A stretch of 64,000 nucleotides of DNA from Vibrio coralliirubri. Lineage in GTDB: Bacteria > Pseudomonadota > Gammaproteobacteria > Enterobacterales > Vibrionaceae. The stretch covers positions 1,178,001 through 1,242,000 of the forward strand of contig NZ_AP025471.1 in the NCBI RefSeq assembly GCF_024347375.1, read 5' to 3'. The position numbers were made by a program, and so were the translations under genes. The notes below the pieces were generated by a model that was not told the origin of the DNA, searched no databases, and saw only the letters and a program-made list of their open reading frames with translations. Positions 54,529 through 63,114 of the stretch are shown piece after piece; the stretch's first letter is position 1, and every line of letters starts with the position of its first letter.

Positions 54529-55584
54529 TTATAACTCAACCTCAACATCCGACTTAATCGAACTTGAACATGCAAGCACGTACCCCTGTTCAATCTGGTC
54601 TGGCGTCAATGTTTCTTGGCTGCTTGATTCCACAGATCCTTTGGTCACTTTGCATTTACACGAACCACAAATCCCACTACGACAAGCGATAATAATTGGA
54701 ACGCCTGCTTTTTCTAATGAATCCGCCAATGCTGTACCAGTTTCCGCTTCAACTTCAGCGCCGAACGCAGGCACAAATACCTTAACAGCACTATTCGTAT
54801 CGTCAGCAACTTCGGCTTTTGACGCTTCTGATTGAGCATTCTGAGTAGCAGGAGTAAAGCTTTCTTGATAGAAGTTATCCATGTTGAACTCAAGTTCTTT
54901 CAGATAACTCTCAATATCTTGCATGAAGCCGACAGGCCCACATAGGTAAACCGTTCTGTCTAAGATATCTGGGCTCAGTTTCACCAACCAGTTTTTATCT
55001 AAACGGCCTCGAGGAGCCATTGTTCCTTCATTGTCTTTCAGCAGCAGTTTTAAGTTGAAATTCGCATGTAATTCATCGAGCTGATGAAGTTCTTGAAAGT
55101 AGATAGTCTCAAGCTTGTTGCGTGCCATGTGGACGAAATCAATCTCGATGTCACTGTCTTGAGACAGCCAATACTTTACCATCGCCATGACTGGTGTAAT
55201 GCCACAGCCTGCACTCACTAGAGTTACTTTCTTTGTTGCCGTTGGCATGCAATCAATACAGTTAAACGAGCCTGCCGGCTTCAACACAGAAACCTCGTCA
55301 CCTTCATCAAGCTCATCAACAATAAAGTTAGAAACCAAGCCACCTTCCACACGCTTGACCGTCAACTTCAGGCGGTTTTCTTCGGGGCAAGACGCTACTG
55401 AATAAGCACGGTAATCGGTTTTCGTCGGCATATCTAAACCCAAGGTGATGAACTGACCGGGCTTAAAATTGAAATGTAAGTCTTGTGGAATACTGCCAAG
55501 CTCAAAGCTGACCGTATCTGGCGTCTCATGCCATTTCTTTAAACACACTAAATTGATTGAATCGCTATCCGACCATGCATACAT
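54529..55584 (-). CDS. hcr: NADH oxidoreductase for the hybrid cluster protein
   Basis: Electron-transfer flavoprotein, 351 aa. An FAD-binding barrel (AYSVASCP, about 59-66) and an NAD-binding domain (VSAGCGITPVMAMVKYW) are followed by a C-terminal 2Fe-2S ferredoxin with CRSGICGSCKCKV and a distal cysteine in VLACSS. It passes electrons from NADH to Hcp for nitric oxide reduction. It lies 101 bp downstream of hcp with a terminator-like hairpin in the gap. Confidence 0.92.
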   Translation of the reverse strand: MYAWSDSDSINLVCLKKWHETPDTVSFELGSIPQDLHFNFKPGQFITLGLDMPTKTDYRAYSVASCPEENRLKLTVKRVEGGLVSNFIVDELDEGDEVSVLKPAGSFNCIDCMPTATKKVTLVSAGCGITPVMAMVKYWLSQDSDIEIDFVHMARNKLETIYFQELHQLDELHANFNLKLLLKDNEGTMAPRGRLDKNWLVKLSPDILDRTVYLCGPVGFMQDIESYLKELEFNMDNFYQESFTPATQNAQSEASKAEVADDTNSAVKVFVPAFGAEVEAETGTALADSLEKAGVPIIIACRSGICGSCKCKVTKGSVESSSQETLTPDQIEQGYVLACSSSIKSDVEVEL

Positions 55585-55624
55585 AGTTCACACACCTTAC
55601 TGATACTAAAGAATTAAATCTAAA

Positions 55625-55670
55625 AAGCCCCGCCGCTGCACGTTCCTAGAGAACAGCAACAACGGGGCTT
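55625..55670 (-). terminator. Terminator-like hairpin between hcp and hcr
   Basis: An 8-bp GC-rich outer stem (AAGCCCCG / CGGGGCTT) encloses an inner GTTC / GAAC helix and is followed on the minus strand by TTTTTA. It lies 16 bp after the hcp stop, so it would limit hcr expression relative to hcp. Confidence 0.75.
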
Positions 55671-55685
55671 GGGAGTGGGCTTATA

Positions 55686-57347
55686 TTAAGCCGCTAAGAT
55701 TGTTTTAAGATCTTGCTCTGGCGTTGAGATAGAACGCATGTCGAACTCGTCTTGAATAATCTTTAGTAGGTTCTCTGTTAGGAAAGCCGGTGCTGTTGGG
55801 CCGGTGTAGATGCCTTTCACACCAAGAGCAAACAGAGTAAGCAGGATAACGATCGCTTTTTGCTCGAACCAAGAAAGAACCAGTGTTAGCGGTAGTTCGT
55901 TGATGCCACAATCAAACTCTTTCGACAGCGCAAGAGCCAGCTGAATCGCAGAGTATGCATCGTTACATTGACCAACATCTAACAGACGTGGAATACCGTT
56001 AATGTCACCAAATTGGTTTTTGTTGAAACGGAATTTACCACACGCCAATGTCAGGATTACTGAATCTTCTGGTGCTTGAGCTGTGAAATCTGTGTAGTAG
56101 CTACGCTCAGATTTGTCTCCGTCACAACCACCCACTAGGAAGAAGTGCTTGATGTTGCCTTCTTTCACTTGTTCAACAACCGCAGGCGCAGCTTCCATCA
56201 AGGCATTACGACCAAAGCCGACAGTGATCATTTGCTCGATCTCGTCATGCTTGAAGCCTTCTTGCGCAAGAGCACAATCGATCACAGCACTGAAATCGTC
56301 ACCTTCAAGGTGAGCAACACCCGGCCAGCCTACGATGCTACGCGTAAATAGGCGGTCAGCGTATGAGCCCACATCAGGATTAAGCAGACAGTTCGATGTC
56401 ATTACGATCGCACCAGGGAAGTTCGCAAATTCTTTTTGCTGGTTCTGCCAAGCACTACCGTAGTTACCCGCAAGGTGTGGATATTTGTTTAGTTCAGGGT
56501 AGCCGTGTGCAGGTAGCATCTCACCGTTGGTGTAAACGTTAATGCCCTTACCTTCCGTTTGTTGAAGGATCTTTTCTAGATCATGCAGGTCGTGACCAGA
56601 AACAAGGATACAGTGACCTTGCTTTGTCTTCACATTCACGGTTGTTGGTTGAGGGTGACCAAATGTATCTGTCTCGCCTTTATCCAACATTTCCATGACT
56701 TTGTAGTTCATTAAGCCAATCTGCATAGACGTATCTAACAGTTGTTTTAGGTCTGATGGATCCGTACCCAAGAAAGCCATGATTTCATGGTATTCAGCAA
56801 AGATAGCATTGTCAGTTTGACCAAGAACACGAGCGTGCTCCATGTATGCTGCCGCACCTTTTAAGCCATATAGGCAAAGAAGGCGAAGACCAATCACATC
56901 TTCGTGTTGAGAATCGTGACCACGGTTTACCGCCGCTTGAGGAGCTAGTGCCAATAACTCTGAAGAGTCCGTTGGAAGGTCGAATTGAGCAGCAGCAGAA
57001 AGCGCTGGGATCTCAAAACCAATCAATGTCGCTGCCGCGCGAACCTGTTGCTCTAAACGCTGCTTAAACTCATGAGATTGCTGTGCAAATTCAATGATAC
57101 GAGCAGGATCGAAGTTAACGTTGGTTAATGTTGCGAAAAACGCTTTTGGCGCCCACTCGTCGATTTCAGTATCAATAACATCACAAGCACGGCCTAAATT
57201 GGCCCAAAAAGAAACACCTTGAAGAGAATGCACCAACACGTCTTGAAGGTCGGATACTTCCGAAGTTTTACCACACATACCTTGTGCGAAAGAACAGCCT
57301 TTTACGGTTGGGGTTTGAATTGTTTGTTCACATTGAATACAGAACAT
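55686..57347 (-). CDS. hcp: Hybrid cluster protein (hydroxylamine/NO reductase)
   Basis: Fe-S enzyme of 553 aa. The N-terminal cysteines MFCIQCEQT and [11 protein letters not shown] bind the first cluster in the spacing of enteric Hcp. Residues of the hybrid cluster are seen in [16 protein letters not shown], [25 protein letters not shown] and LACGKFRFN, and [14 protein letters not shown] [14 protein letters not shown]. It detoxifies nitric oxide as a high-affinity NO reductase under anaerobic conditions. It is first in hcp-hcr. Confidence 0.95.
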   Translation of the reverse strand: MFCIQCEQTIQTPTVKGCSFAQGMCGKTSEVSDLQDVLVHSLQGVSFWANLGRACDVIDTEIDEWAPKAFFATLTNVNFDPARIIEFAQQSHEFKQRLEQQVRAAATLIGFEIPALSAAAQFDLPTDSSELLALAPQAAVNRGHDSQHEDVIGLRLLCLYGLKGAAAYMEHARVLGQTDNAIFAEYHEIMAFLGTDPSDLKQLLDTSMQIGLMNYKVMEMLDKGETDTFGHPQPTTVNVKTKQGHCILVSGHDLHDLEKILQQTEGKGINVYTNGEMLPAHGYPELNKYPHLAGNYGSAWQNQQKEFANFPGAIVMTSNCLLNPDVGSYADRLFTRSIVGWPGVAHLEGDDFSAVIDCALAQEGFKHDEIEQMITVGFGRNALMEAAPAVVEQVKEGNIKHFFLVGGCDGDKSERSYYTDFTAQAPEDSVILTLACGKFRFNKNQFGDINGIPRLLDVGQCNDAYSAIQLALALSKEFDCGINELPLTLVLSWFEQKAIVILLTLFALGVKGIYTGPTAPAFLTENLLKIIQDEFDMRSISTPEQDLKTILAA

Positions 57348-57373
57348 ATAAGGGCTCCAGTAATTTTTATTAA

Positions 57374-57394
57374 CTGTAAGTACTTTGCTTACAG
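57374..57394. promoter_or_regulatory. Inverted repeat in the hcp upstream region
   Basis: CTGTAAG (57374-57380) and CTTACAG (57388-57394) form a perfect 7-bp dyad with a 7-base spacer, 27 bp before the hcp start. It may be an operator or a leader hairpin. It does not match the NsrR consensus as I know it; the binding protein is unknown. Confidence 0.5.
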
Positions 57395-57620
57395 TGACTT
57401 ATTCCAAACCCTATAGAGCATCAAGCGTGCCAACTTTTAACTTATTGATTTTATTAAACTTAGTTTTATTCCATATTTTTAGTGCGTGATTATGACTACA
57501 TATAAGCTCCCTAACAGCACACATCCGTGTCATAGTGACTCTCAGAGATTTATTAACGGCGTTCATGTTTCGTTCAGAATAGAAGCGATAAAGTAACAAC
57601 ATAAAAAAAGAGGAATGAAT

Positions 57621-57851
57621 ATGAAAAATATATTAGTTACGATTGTTGCATTGTTTACTGGCCTTTTGGCTTTATTCACAAGCTTGATCCTTGCTATTCC
57701 TTTAGCTATTGCAGCTTTAATTACTGGCAAGCGCATTCAGAATCAAATGAAGAAACAAGGTTTCGCAGCTCATATGAACACTCGTCAGTCATCAACCAAT
57801 GATGCTGGTGTTATAGAAGGTGAATACGAAGACCTTTCAAGCAAAAAGTAA
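57621..57851 (+). CDS. Small single-helix membrane protein
   Basis: Protein of 76 aa: one long hydrophobic stretch (residues about 3-35, MKNILVTIVALFTGLLALFT onward), then a polar, basic-to-acidic tail ending EGEYEDLSSKK. AAGAGGA lies 6 bp before the ATG at 57621; an ATG at 57615 is too near it. I do not recognise a family. It is followed 53 bp later by the lipoprotein hydrolase gene on the same strand. Confidence 0.65.
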   Translation: MKNILVTIVALFTGLLALFTSLILAIPLAIAALITGKRIQNQMKKQGFAAHMNTRQSSTNDAGVIEGEYEDLSSKK

Positions 57852-57904
57852 CCTAAACTTTAGTTTCAGATATAGTGAATGCACAACAGAGACAAGATTA
57901 CATA

Positions 57905-59068
57905 ATGCAAAGAAAGCCCCTCCTAGCACTGCTGGCCTTAACGACTTTAAGTCTCGTTGGTTGTTCCAACGAGACACCGATACCCGCTTACGAAACATCT
58001 CCAGACTTGCCTAGCTATCAGCAAGACAGCTTTGATGCCTACGTCAATGACACCCAAGATTGGTTATTGAAAAACCGTGTGTTCATGACAGAAGACAAGC
58101 AACTCGAGATCCAACTCAATTCACCAACCGAGTATCAACCAACCTCGCCAAACGGCAAGGCGGTGCTATTGGTTCATGGACTAGGCGACTCACCTTACTC
58201 ATTTAAAGACATCGCTACCCATTTAGCAGAGCAAGGTTACTTAGTGAGAACCGTATTACTTCCGGGTCACGGCAGTCGCGTGGGTGACTTAATGCAGCCG
58301 AGCCTAGAAGATTGGCAAGGTGTGGTGGCTCATCATACGAAGTTACTTGAGCAAGAATATGATTCGGTTTGGCTAGGCGGCTATTCAACCGGTGCGAACC
58401 TCGTGACTTCACAGGCGATGAACGATCCAAAGATCTCTGGGTTACTGCTGTTTTCTCCTGCGTTTCAACCAAGCTCGTCTGCTGTTCAATACGCAGGGCT
58501 AGCAAGCTACTTTGTCACTTGGGCTGATCAAGATCCTGAAGACAATGTGTTGCGTTACAACTCATTGCCAATGAACGGTGCCTCGGTTTACTACGAAACA
58601 TCAGAAGTCGTACGTGATGACTTACAAGATAACCACTTCGACAAACCAGTGTTTATTATGATGAGTGAAGGCGACAGCGTGATTGACACCAACTACGTTC
58701 AGCAAGCCTTTACTGAATCGATGCCGAATCCAAATAATGTGTTGGTTTGGCAAGGAGAGACGACTCTCGAGGATCCTCGCGCTGTTCAGTACAGCATGAA
58801 AATTCCAGAGCAACGCATCTCGAACGGCTCTCACATGGGCTTACTGTTCTCACCAAACAACCCTTATTACGGAATCAATGGTAGCGAGAAGATTTGCTCC
58901 AATGGTCAGGCAGAAGGGTTTGAAGAACAATGCAATGCAACCAGTGAAGTTTGGTACTCAGCTTGGGGCTATCGTGAAGAAGGGAAGAACCATGCGCGTT
59001 TGACCTACAACCCCTACTTCTCAGACTCGATGGCGAAGTTAGATGCCGTGCTGAACTCTGAAGGTTAA
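57905..59068 (+). CDS. Alpha/beta-hydrolase lipoprotein
   Basis: Predicted lipoprotein of 387 aa. From the ATG at 57905 the signal peptide has lipobox SLVGC with lipidated C20; an upstream ATG at 57875 would add ten residues. The hydrolase core has the oxyanion motif LLVHGLGDSP, nucleophile elbow GGYSTGAN (S161), an acidic residue in SEGDSVIDTN and a histidine in NGSHMGLL. It resembles carboxylesterase or monoacylglycerol lipase types. The natural substrate is unknown. Confidence 0.82.
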   Translation: MQRKPLLALLALTTLSLVGCSNETPIPAYETSPDLPSYQQDSFDAYVNDTQDWLLKNRVFMTEDKQLEIQLNSPTEYQPTSPNGKAVLLVHGLGDSPYSFKDIATHLAEQGYLVRTVLLPGHGSRVGDLMQPSLEDWQGVVAHHTKLLEQEYDSVWLGGYSTGANLVTSQAMNDPKISGLLLFSPAFQPSSSAVQYAGLASYFVTWADQDPEDNVLRYNSLPMNGASVYYETSEVVRDDLQDNHFDKPVFIMMSEGDSVIDTNYVQQAFTESMPNPNNVLVWQGETTLEDPRAVQYSMKIPEQRISNGSHMGLLFSPNNPYYGINGSEKICSNGQAEGFEEQCNATSEVWYSAWGYREEGKNHARLTYNPYFSDSMAKLDAVLNSEG

Positions 59069-59104
59069 CAAGCTAAAGCCTTTCGAAACCAATCCATAGA
59101 ACTC

Positions 59105-59141
59105 AAAAAGGCTCACTAGATAACGTCTAGTGAGCCTTTTT
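59105..59141 (+). terminator. Terminator after the lipoprotein hydrolase
   Basis: A 16-bp perfect stem (AAAAAGGCTCACTAGA / TCTAGTGAGCCTTTTT, 5-base loop) ends in a T run, 37 bp past the stop. Confidence 0.92.
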
Positions 59142-59171
59142 TAATAAGTGTCGTTTCTGGTGAACGTCTAG

Positions 59172-59433
59172 GGTCTGTTGACCTTTAGAGCTGATTTTTG
59201 CAGCACTTTGTGGGAAATTTCTACAAGGCAGAGGCTTTGAAGTGTAGCTAGCCTACATGAGAAGCCGATAACGCAGTAGAAATGAACCACAAAGGCTGCC
59301 CGAAGGGTTCGGCTAGAATCGTTTTATGCTTTGTTAAGAAGTATTAACTTAGAATGACTAGGCTACATACTCCTTGCCGCGCCTAAAACGATTCTATCTC
59401 GAACAAAATTTAACCACTAAAAGTTAACAGACC
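59172..59433. mobile_element. MITE-like element with 17-bp terminal inverted repeats
   Basis: A 262-bp non-coding block has ends GGTCTGTTGACCTTTAG (59172-59188) and the complement of GGTCTGTTAACTTTTAG (59417-59433), matching at 15 of 17 bases. It is flanked on both sides by CTAG (59168-59171, 59434-59437), which fits a 4-bp target duplication of the IS5-group YTAR type. Inside is a perfect 13-bp inverted repeat (TAGAATCGTTTTA at 59314-59326, complement at 59384-59396). It has no transposase gene, so it would need one in trans. Confidence 0.72.
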
Positions 59434-59460
59434 CTAGTTACTTATTCTTATCGCGCACTG

Positions 59461-60078
59461 CTATATCGTCCACACCACACGAACAGCAAGAAGGATCAGC
59501 ACCACGCCAGATAGTCGATCAATCAACTGAGCTTTCGAGCGAATACGTTCAACAATCAACGGGCTAGACAATACCAAGGTGATAAAGGTGTACCAAAGGC
59601 CGTCAACAATCAGCGGTGTTGAAACAATAATCACTTGATTGGTCAGCTCATTACCCAATGCAACAAATTGGCTAAACAGAGCGATGAAGAACAACGCGAT
59701 CTTTGGACTCAAGATAGAGATCAAGAAAGCCTCACGAGCAGACTGCATGTAACTCATCTTTTCACCCGCTTCTAATTTCGCGGCAACACCACCTTTCGAA
59801 CGCAACGCATTAACGCCAAGATAAAGCAGATAAGCAGCACCCGCTAAGCTAATACCTTTGAACAACATTGGGGATTGCTCAAGCACAACGGCTAAACCGA
59901 CAATGGTTGCGAACGCATAAATACCGATGCCAGCAGCGTGTGACCAAGCTGCGATAAGCCCGTTCATACGGCCACCAGCCAAACTGTGTTTAGCGATCAT
60001 CGCCAAGCTTGGGCCCGGAGACATTGCACCCAACAAGCAAATCGCTAATAAAGAAAACCAAATTGTTACTGTCATCAT
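59461..60078 (-). CDS. LysE/RhtB-family amino acid exporter
   Basis: Six-helix exporter, 205 aa, with the signatures MSPGPSLAMIAKHSLAGGRMNG and FLISILSPKIALFFIALFSQF. It probably exports an amino acid. Two adjacent ATGs (60078, 60075) follow AGGAA. Upstream on the same strand are the LysR and Lrp genes, and the YjeH-like exporter lies beyond them, so this region looks devoted to amino-acid efflux. The MITE lies just past its stop. Confidence 0.87.
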   Translation of the reverse strand: MMTVTIWFSLLAICLLGAMSPGPSLAMIAKHSLAGGRMNGLIAAWSHAAGIGIYAFATIVGLAVVLEQSPMLFKGISLAGAAYLLYLGVNALRSKGGVAAKLEAGEKMSYMQSAREAFLISILSPKIALFFIALFSQFVALGNELTNQVIIVSTPLIVDGLWYTFITLVLSSPLIVERIRSKAQLIDRLSGVVLILLAVRVVWTI

Positions 60079-60202
60079 TCCATTCCTAATAAAATAAAGC
60101 GTTCCAGCTGAACGCTCTACGCTTAATACTCAATACTTGTCACTTACCATAATTCGCAGGAGGTATTATTTGAAATCAAAGATAATCATCACACCTATGA
60201 TT

Positions 60203-61123
60203 TCAAGTCATACTGATATTGTAACTCGACTTTTGCATGGCTTGGAATGCTTTTTCTCGCGCCCATTTGTGGGCAGAGTCGTTGTCATATTTAGGGTGCC
60301 ACATTAACCAATAGGTATGCATTTCCGTATCAAATGGCAACGAAAAGTAGGTAGTATCGAGGTGTCGACCTAGGTTGTAGGCGATATGTTCTGGCACGAT
60401 CATCAGATAGTCGTCTTGCATTAGCACAGTGCCAGCGGATGAAAAAAACGGGACCTGTAAAGCCACTCTTCGCTTCAGCCCTTGCTTCTTCAATGCTATG
60501 TCCGCGTAGCTGTCTTTATCTCCACCCCCCGTCACTTTGATGTGAGAGTAGTGAACAATATCTTCTGCACTCAACACCGCTTGCTGAGCCAATGGGTGCG
60601 ACTTGCGCATCAAACACACCGACTTATCTTCGCCAAGTTTGATGCTTGAGACATGTTCAGGTTTTGTGGGAAACATACTGGAAGCCAAATGAATCCCCGA
60701 CTCGTTCAGTGCTTCAAGGTAGTTTGGCTGCCACAATCGATAAGCCAAATTAATGTTCGGCGCTTCAGCGGAAACCTCTGCCACAATCACAGGAAGAATA
60801 TACTGAGCCACATAATCACTCGAAGACAACACCAATTCACCCTGCCAGTCTTGCGGTTCGAAGGGTTTATCATCTAACAGGTGGTCAAACTCGCCAAGCA
60901 GGTCGTCGAGTTTGCCTTTAAGCAGAAGTGCGCGGTTGGTCGGCACCAGTTTGTTGCCGTCACGAACCAGCAAAGGGTCACCACACAAATCTCGTAACTG
61001 GCTGAGCTGACGGCTCACCGCGGATTGTGTGATATGCAAACGTTGGGCGGCACGGCTTACGTGACACTCTTCAAGAAGTACATGCAATGAACGCAGTAGG
61101 TTTAAGTTGATATTGCCTAACAT
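60203..61123 (-). CDS. LysR-family transcriptional regulator
   Basis: Regulator of 306 aa. An N-terminal helix-turn-helix (LHVLLEECHVSRAAQRLHITQSAVSRQLSQL, about residues 12-45) is followed by a substrate-binding domain (about 90-300). Its ATG lies inside the end of the Lrp gene (7-bp overlap), so the two regulators are made from one message. Candidate targets are the adjacent LysE exporter and the divergent YjeH-like exporter, but the effector is unknown. Confidence 0.9.
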   Translation of the reverse strand: MLGNINLNLLRSLHVLLEECHVSRAAQRLHITQSAVSRQLSQLRDLCGDPLLVRDGNKLVPTNRALLLKGKLDDLLGEFDHLLDDKPFEPQDWQGELVLSSSDYVAQYILPVIVAEVSAEAPNINLAYRLWQPNYLEALNESGIHLASSMFPTKPEHVSSIKLGEDKSVCLMRKSHPLAQQAVLSAEDIVHYSHIKVTGGGDKDSYADIALKKQGLKRRVALQVPFFSSAGTVLMQDDYLMIVPEHIAYNLGRHLDTTYFSLPFDTEMHTYWLMWHPKYDNDSAHKWAREKAFQAMQKSSYNISMT

Positions 61124-61578
61124 GAACGCACCGTCGCATTCTGTTTGTTGAAAAATTCGGTCAAAACCGTATGAGTCATTAAGTGACGCAGATCTGGGTA
61201 GCTTTGCAGCTGATCGCGAACTCGGTTCAAGCTCTCCATACTTTCCACTTCAACATAAAGCATCATATCTGTCTCACCGCTAATCGAGTGGCACCATTGC
61301 ACCTCATCAATACTCTGGATTTGTTTCGCGTAAGACTCACAGCTATGGTCACTACTCGACATGTCGAACTTCAACAAGATATAAGCGCACACATTCTTCG
61401 TTTGGTTGGGTTCTGCCACTTGAGCGCAGTAGCCCGTAATCACTTTGTCGCTTTCCACTTTCTTGATTCTGGCGTTCACTGCCGAGCGCGAGAGGCTGAC
61501 ATCTCGGGCGATATCGCTCACTGAGCATCGTGCATTGGTTTTGAGAATATCCAAAATCTGGCGATCAAATTTATCCAT
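61117..61578 (-). CDS. Lrp/AsnC-family regulator
   Basis: Regulator of 153 aa. The N-terminal helix-turn-helix is MDKFDRQILDILKTNARCSVSDIARDVSLSRSAVNARIKKVE and the C-terminal RAM domain includes YILLKFDMS and ISGETDMMLYVEVESMESLNRV. The ATG at 61578 matches the usual family start; an ATG at 61596 is possible. Amino acids are the typical effectors. It is divergent from the YjeH-like exporter across about 250 bp, which is the common arrangement for Lrp-type control of an exporter. Confidence 0.9.
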   Translation of the reverse strand: MDKFDRQILDILKTNARCSVSDIARDVSLSRSAVNARIKKVESDKVITGYCAQVAEPNQTKNVCAYILLKFDMSSSDHSCESYAKQIQSIDEVQWCHSISGETDMMLYVEVESMESLNRVRDQLQSYPDLRHLMTHTVLTEFFNKQNATVRSC

Positions 61579-61832
61579 GCTTCTGATTCTTTCCATTTAT
61601 TGTTCTATTTATAACGCCTAATTTGACACAACTTTCCGACTTATAACAGCCATTCTAACAGCCGACACTTTCACGCTTAATCGGATTAATACCGTTAAAA
61701 TGACGGTGTCTTACGACGTTTCGCTAGCTGTATTATTGATATCGACAATGTATGCTCTCAATCATAACTTCACACACACCAGAAGAAAGTTACTGGAAGA
61801 CCGTGACCAGAATTAAATAGCTAGGAGAGCGA

Positions 61833-63098
61833 ATGACACAACTCAAACAAGAAATCACGCTTATTTCAGGAGTCGGACAGCTCTCGACGACCTTGCTAGG
61901 CACGGGATTATTTATGATCCCTGCGATCGCAGCAGGCATTGCGGGGCAGTTGTCACTACTCGCGTGGTTAATCCTGTTTATCGCTATTTGCCCCATTGCA
62001 CTGACCTTCGCAGCATTAGGAAAACGCTACCCGAATGCAGGTGGTACAGCCTACTTTGTGCGTCAGGCGTTTAGCGAGCGATTAGAAACAAGCGTGGCGT
62101 GGTTGTTTGTAAGTGTTATTCCTGTCGGTATTCCAGCGGCCATTGCACTGGCAGGAGGTTTTGCTCAACAGTTGTTACCTGCACCTCTCGATACACCACT
62201 TGGTGCTCAATCCTTTACCGTCGCCCTGCTTATTGCCGTCAATTTGATGGGCAGTAAATCTTCTGGTCGCCTACAAACCGTCATCGCATTGTCGATTTTC
62301 GCCTTGGTTAGCGCTTTTGTTTGGAAAGCCGACATCACGGTAGCCGATGTTGCTCTTCCTACCATCTCATCCGATTCGATGTGGTCTATCGGCGCTGCGT
62401 TGGCTGTCATGTTTTGGTGCTTTGTCGGAATAGAAGCTTTTGCCCACATGGGAGAGGAGTTTAAAAATCCACAACGTGACTTCCCAATCGCCATCATTGC
62501 AGGCTGTTTTGTTGCGGGGTTAGTGTACTGGGCTTGTTCAGTGGTGATTCTTAAACTGGGTGCTTTCGGTTCACCTGAATTCGATGCAGCATCCATCCCT
62601 TGGGTAACAGAACAACTGTTTGGCAATGGCTTCAAAACCGTCATAAGCGTGCTGGGGTTCTTTGCTTGCTTTGCTAGCCTCAACCTTTATACACAAAGCC
62701 TATCACGAATGATCTGGGCTCAAGCTCGCCAACACAGTCCTTCAAGTCGAATGGCTCAACTGAACAGCCACGGCGTACCGCTTTACCCAACGTTAGCAAT
62801 TGGTTTTGTCGTGCTTATTTCGTGTGTGATTGGTGAGCTGTCTAATTTAGACCTTGAGTTCTTTCTCAAGCTCGCCAACGGTATTTTTGTTCTGGTTTAT
62901 CTGCTCGCGATGTTAGCCGCTTGCCGATTACTGACAGGCGCATCTAGATACACAGCCATGCTCTCGCTAGTCATCTGTACCTTGGTGTTTATCTGTTTAA
63001 GTTGGTCGATGCTCTATGCCGTGACTATTTTTGTGACATTGTCACTCCCTTGGCGAAAGTGGTTGGGTAAACCCACCATTTCTGTCGACAAGCTGTAA
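61833..63098 (+). CDS. Amino acid exporter, YjeH-like
   Basis: APC-superfamily transporter, 421 aa, with about twelve helices. It follows E. coli YjeH closely: LKQEITLISGVGQLSTTLLGTG, RYPNAGGTAYFVRQAF, WLFVSVIPVGIPAA, MFWCFVGIEAFAHMGEEFKNPQRDFP and FACFASLNLYTQSLSRMIW. YjeH exports methionine and branched-chain amino acids, so the same is likely here. AGGAGAG lies just before the ATG. It is divergent from the Lrp gene. Confidence 0.9.
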   Translation: MTQLKQEITLISGVGQLSTTLLGTGLFMIPAIAAGIAGQLSLLAWLILFIAICPIALTFAALGKRYPNAGGTAYFVRQAFSERLETSVAWLFVSVIPVGIPAAIALAGGFAQQLLPAPLDTPLGAQSFTVALLIAVNLMGSKSSGRLQTVIALSIFALVSAFVWKADITVADVALPTISSDSMWSIGAALAVMFWCFVGIEAFAHMGEEFKNPQRDFPIAIIAGCFVAGLVYWACSVVILKLGAFGSPEFDAASIPWVTEQLFGNGFKTVISVLGFFACFASLNLYTQSLSRMIWAQARQHSPSSRMAQLNSHGVPLYPTLAIGFVVLISCVIGELSNLDLEFFLKLANGIFVLVYLLAMLAACRLLTGASRYTAMLSLVICTLVFICLSWSMLYAVTIFVTLSLPWRKWLGKPTISVDKL

Positions 63099-63114
63099 AC
63101 GATACCTACCAATA

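Noticed and set aside
57445..57458. FNR-like TTGAT-N4-TTAAA upstream of hcp
   Set aside because: Only one good half site; the other matches at three of five bases.
62207..62683. 158-codon frame antisense to the YjeH-like exporter
   Set aside because: Shadow frame over conserved transmembrane coding sequence.
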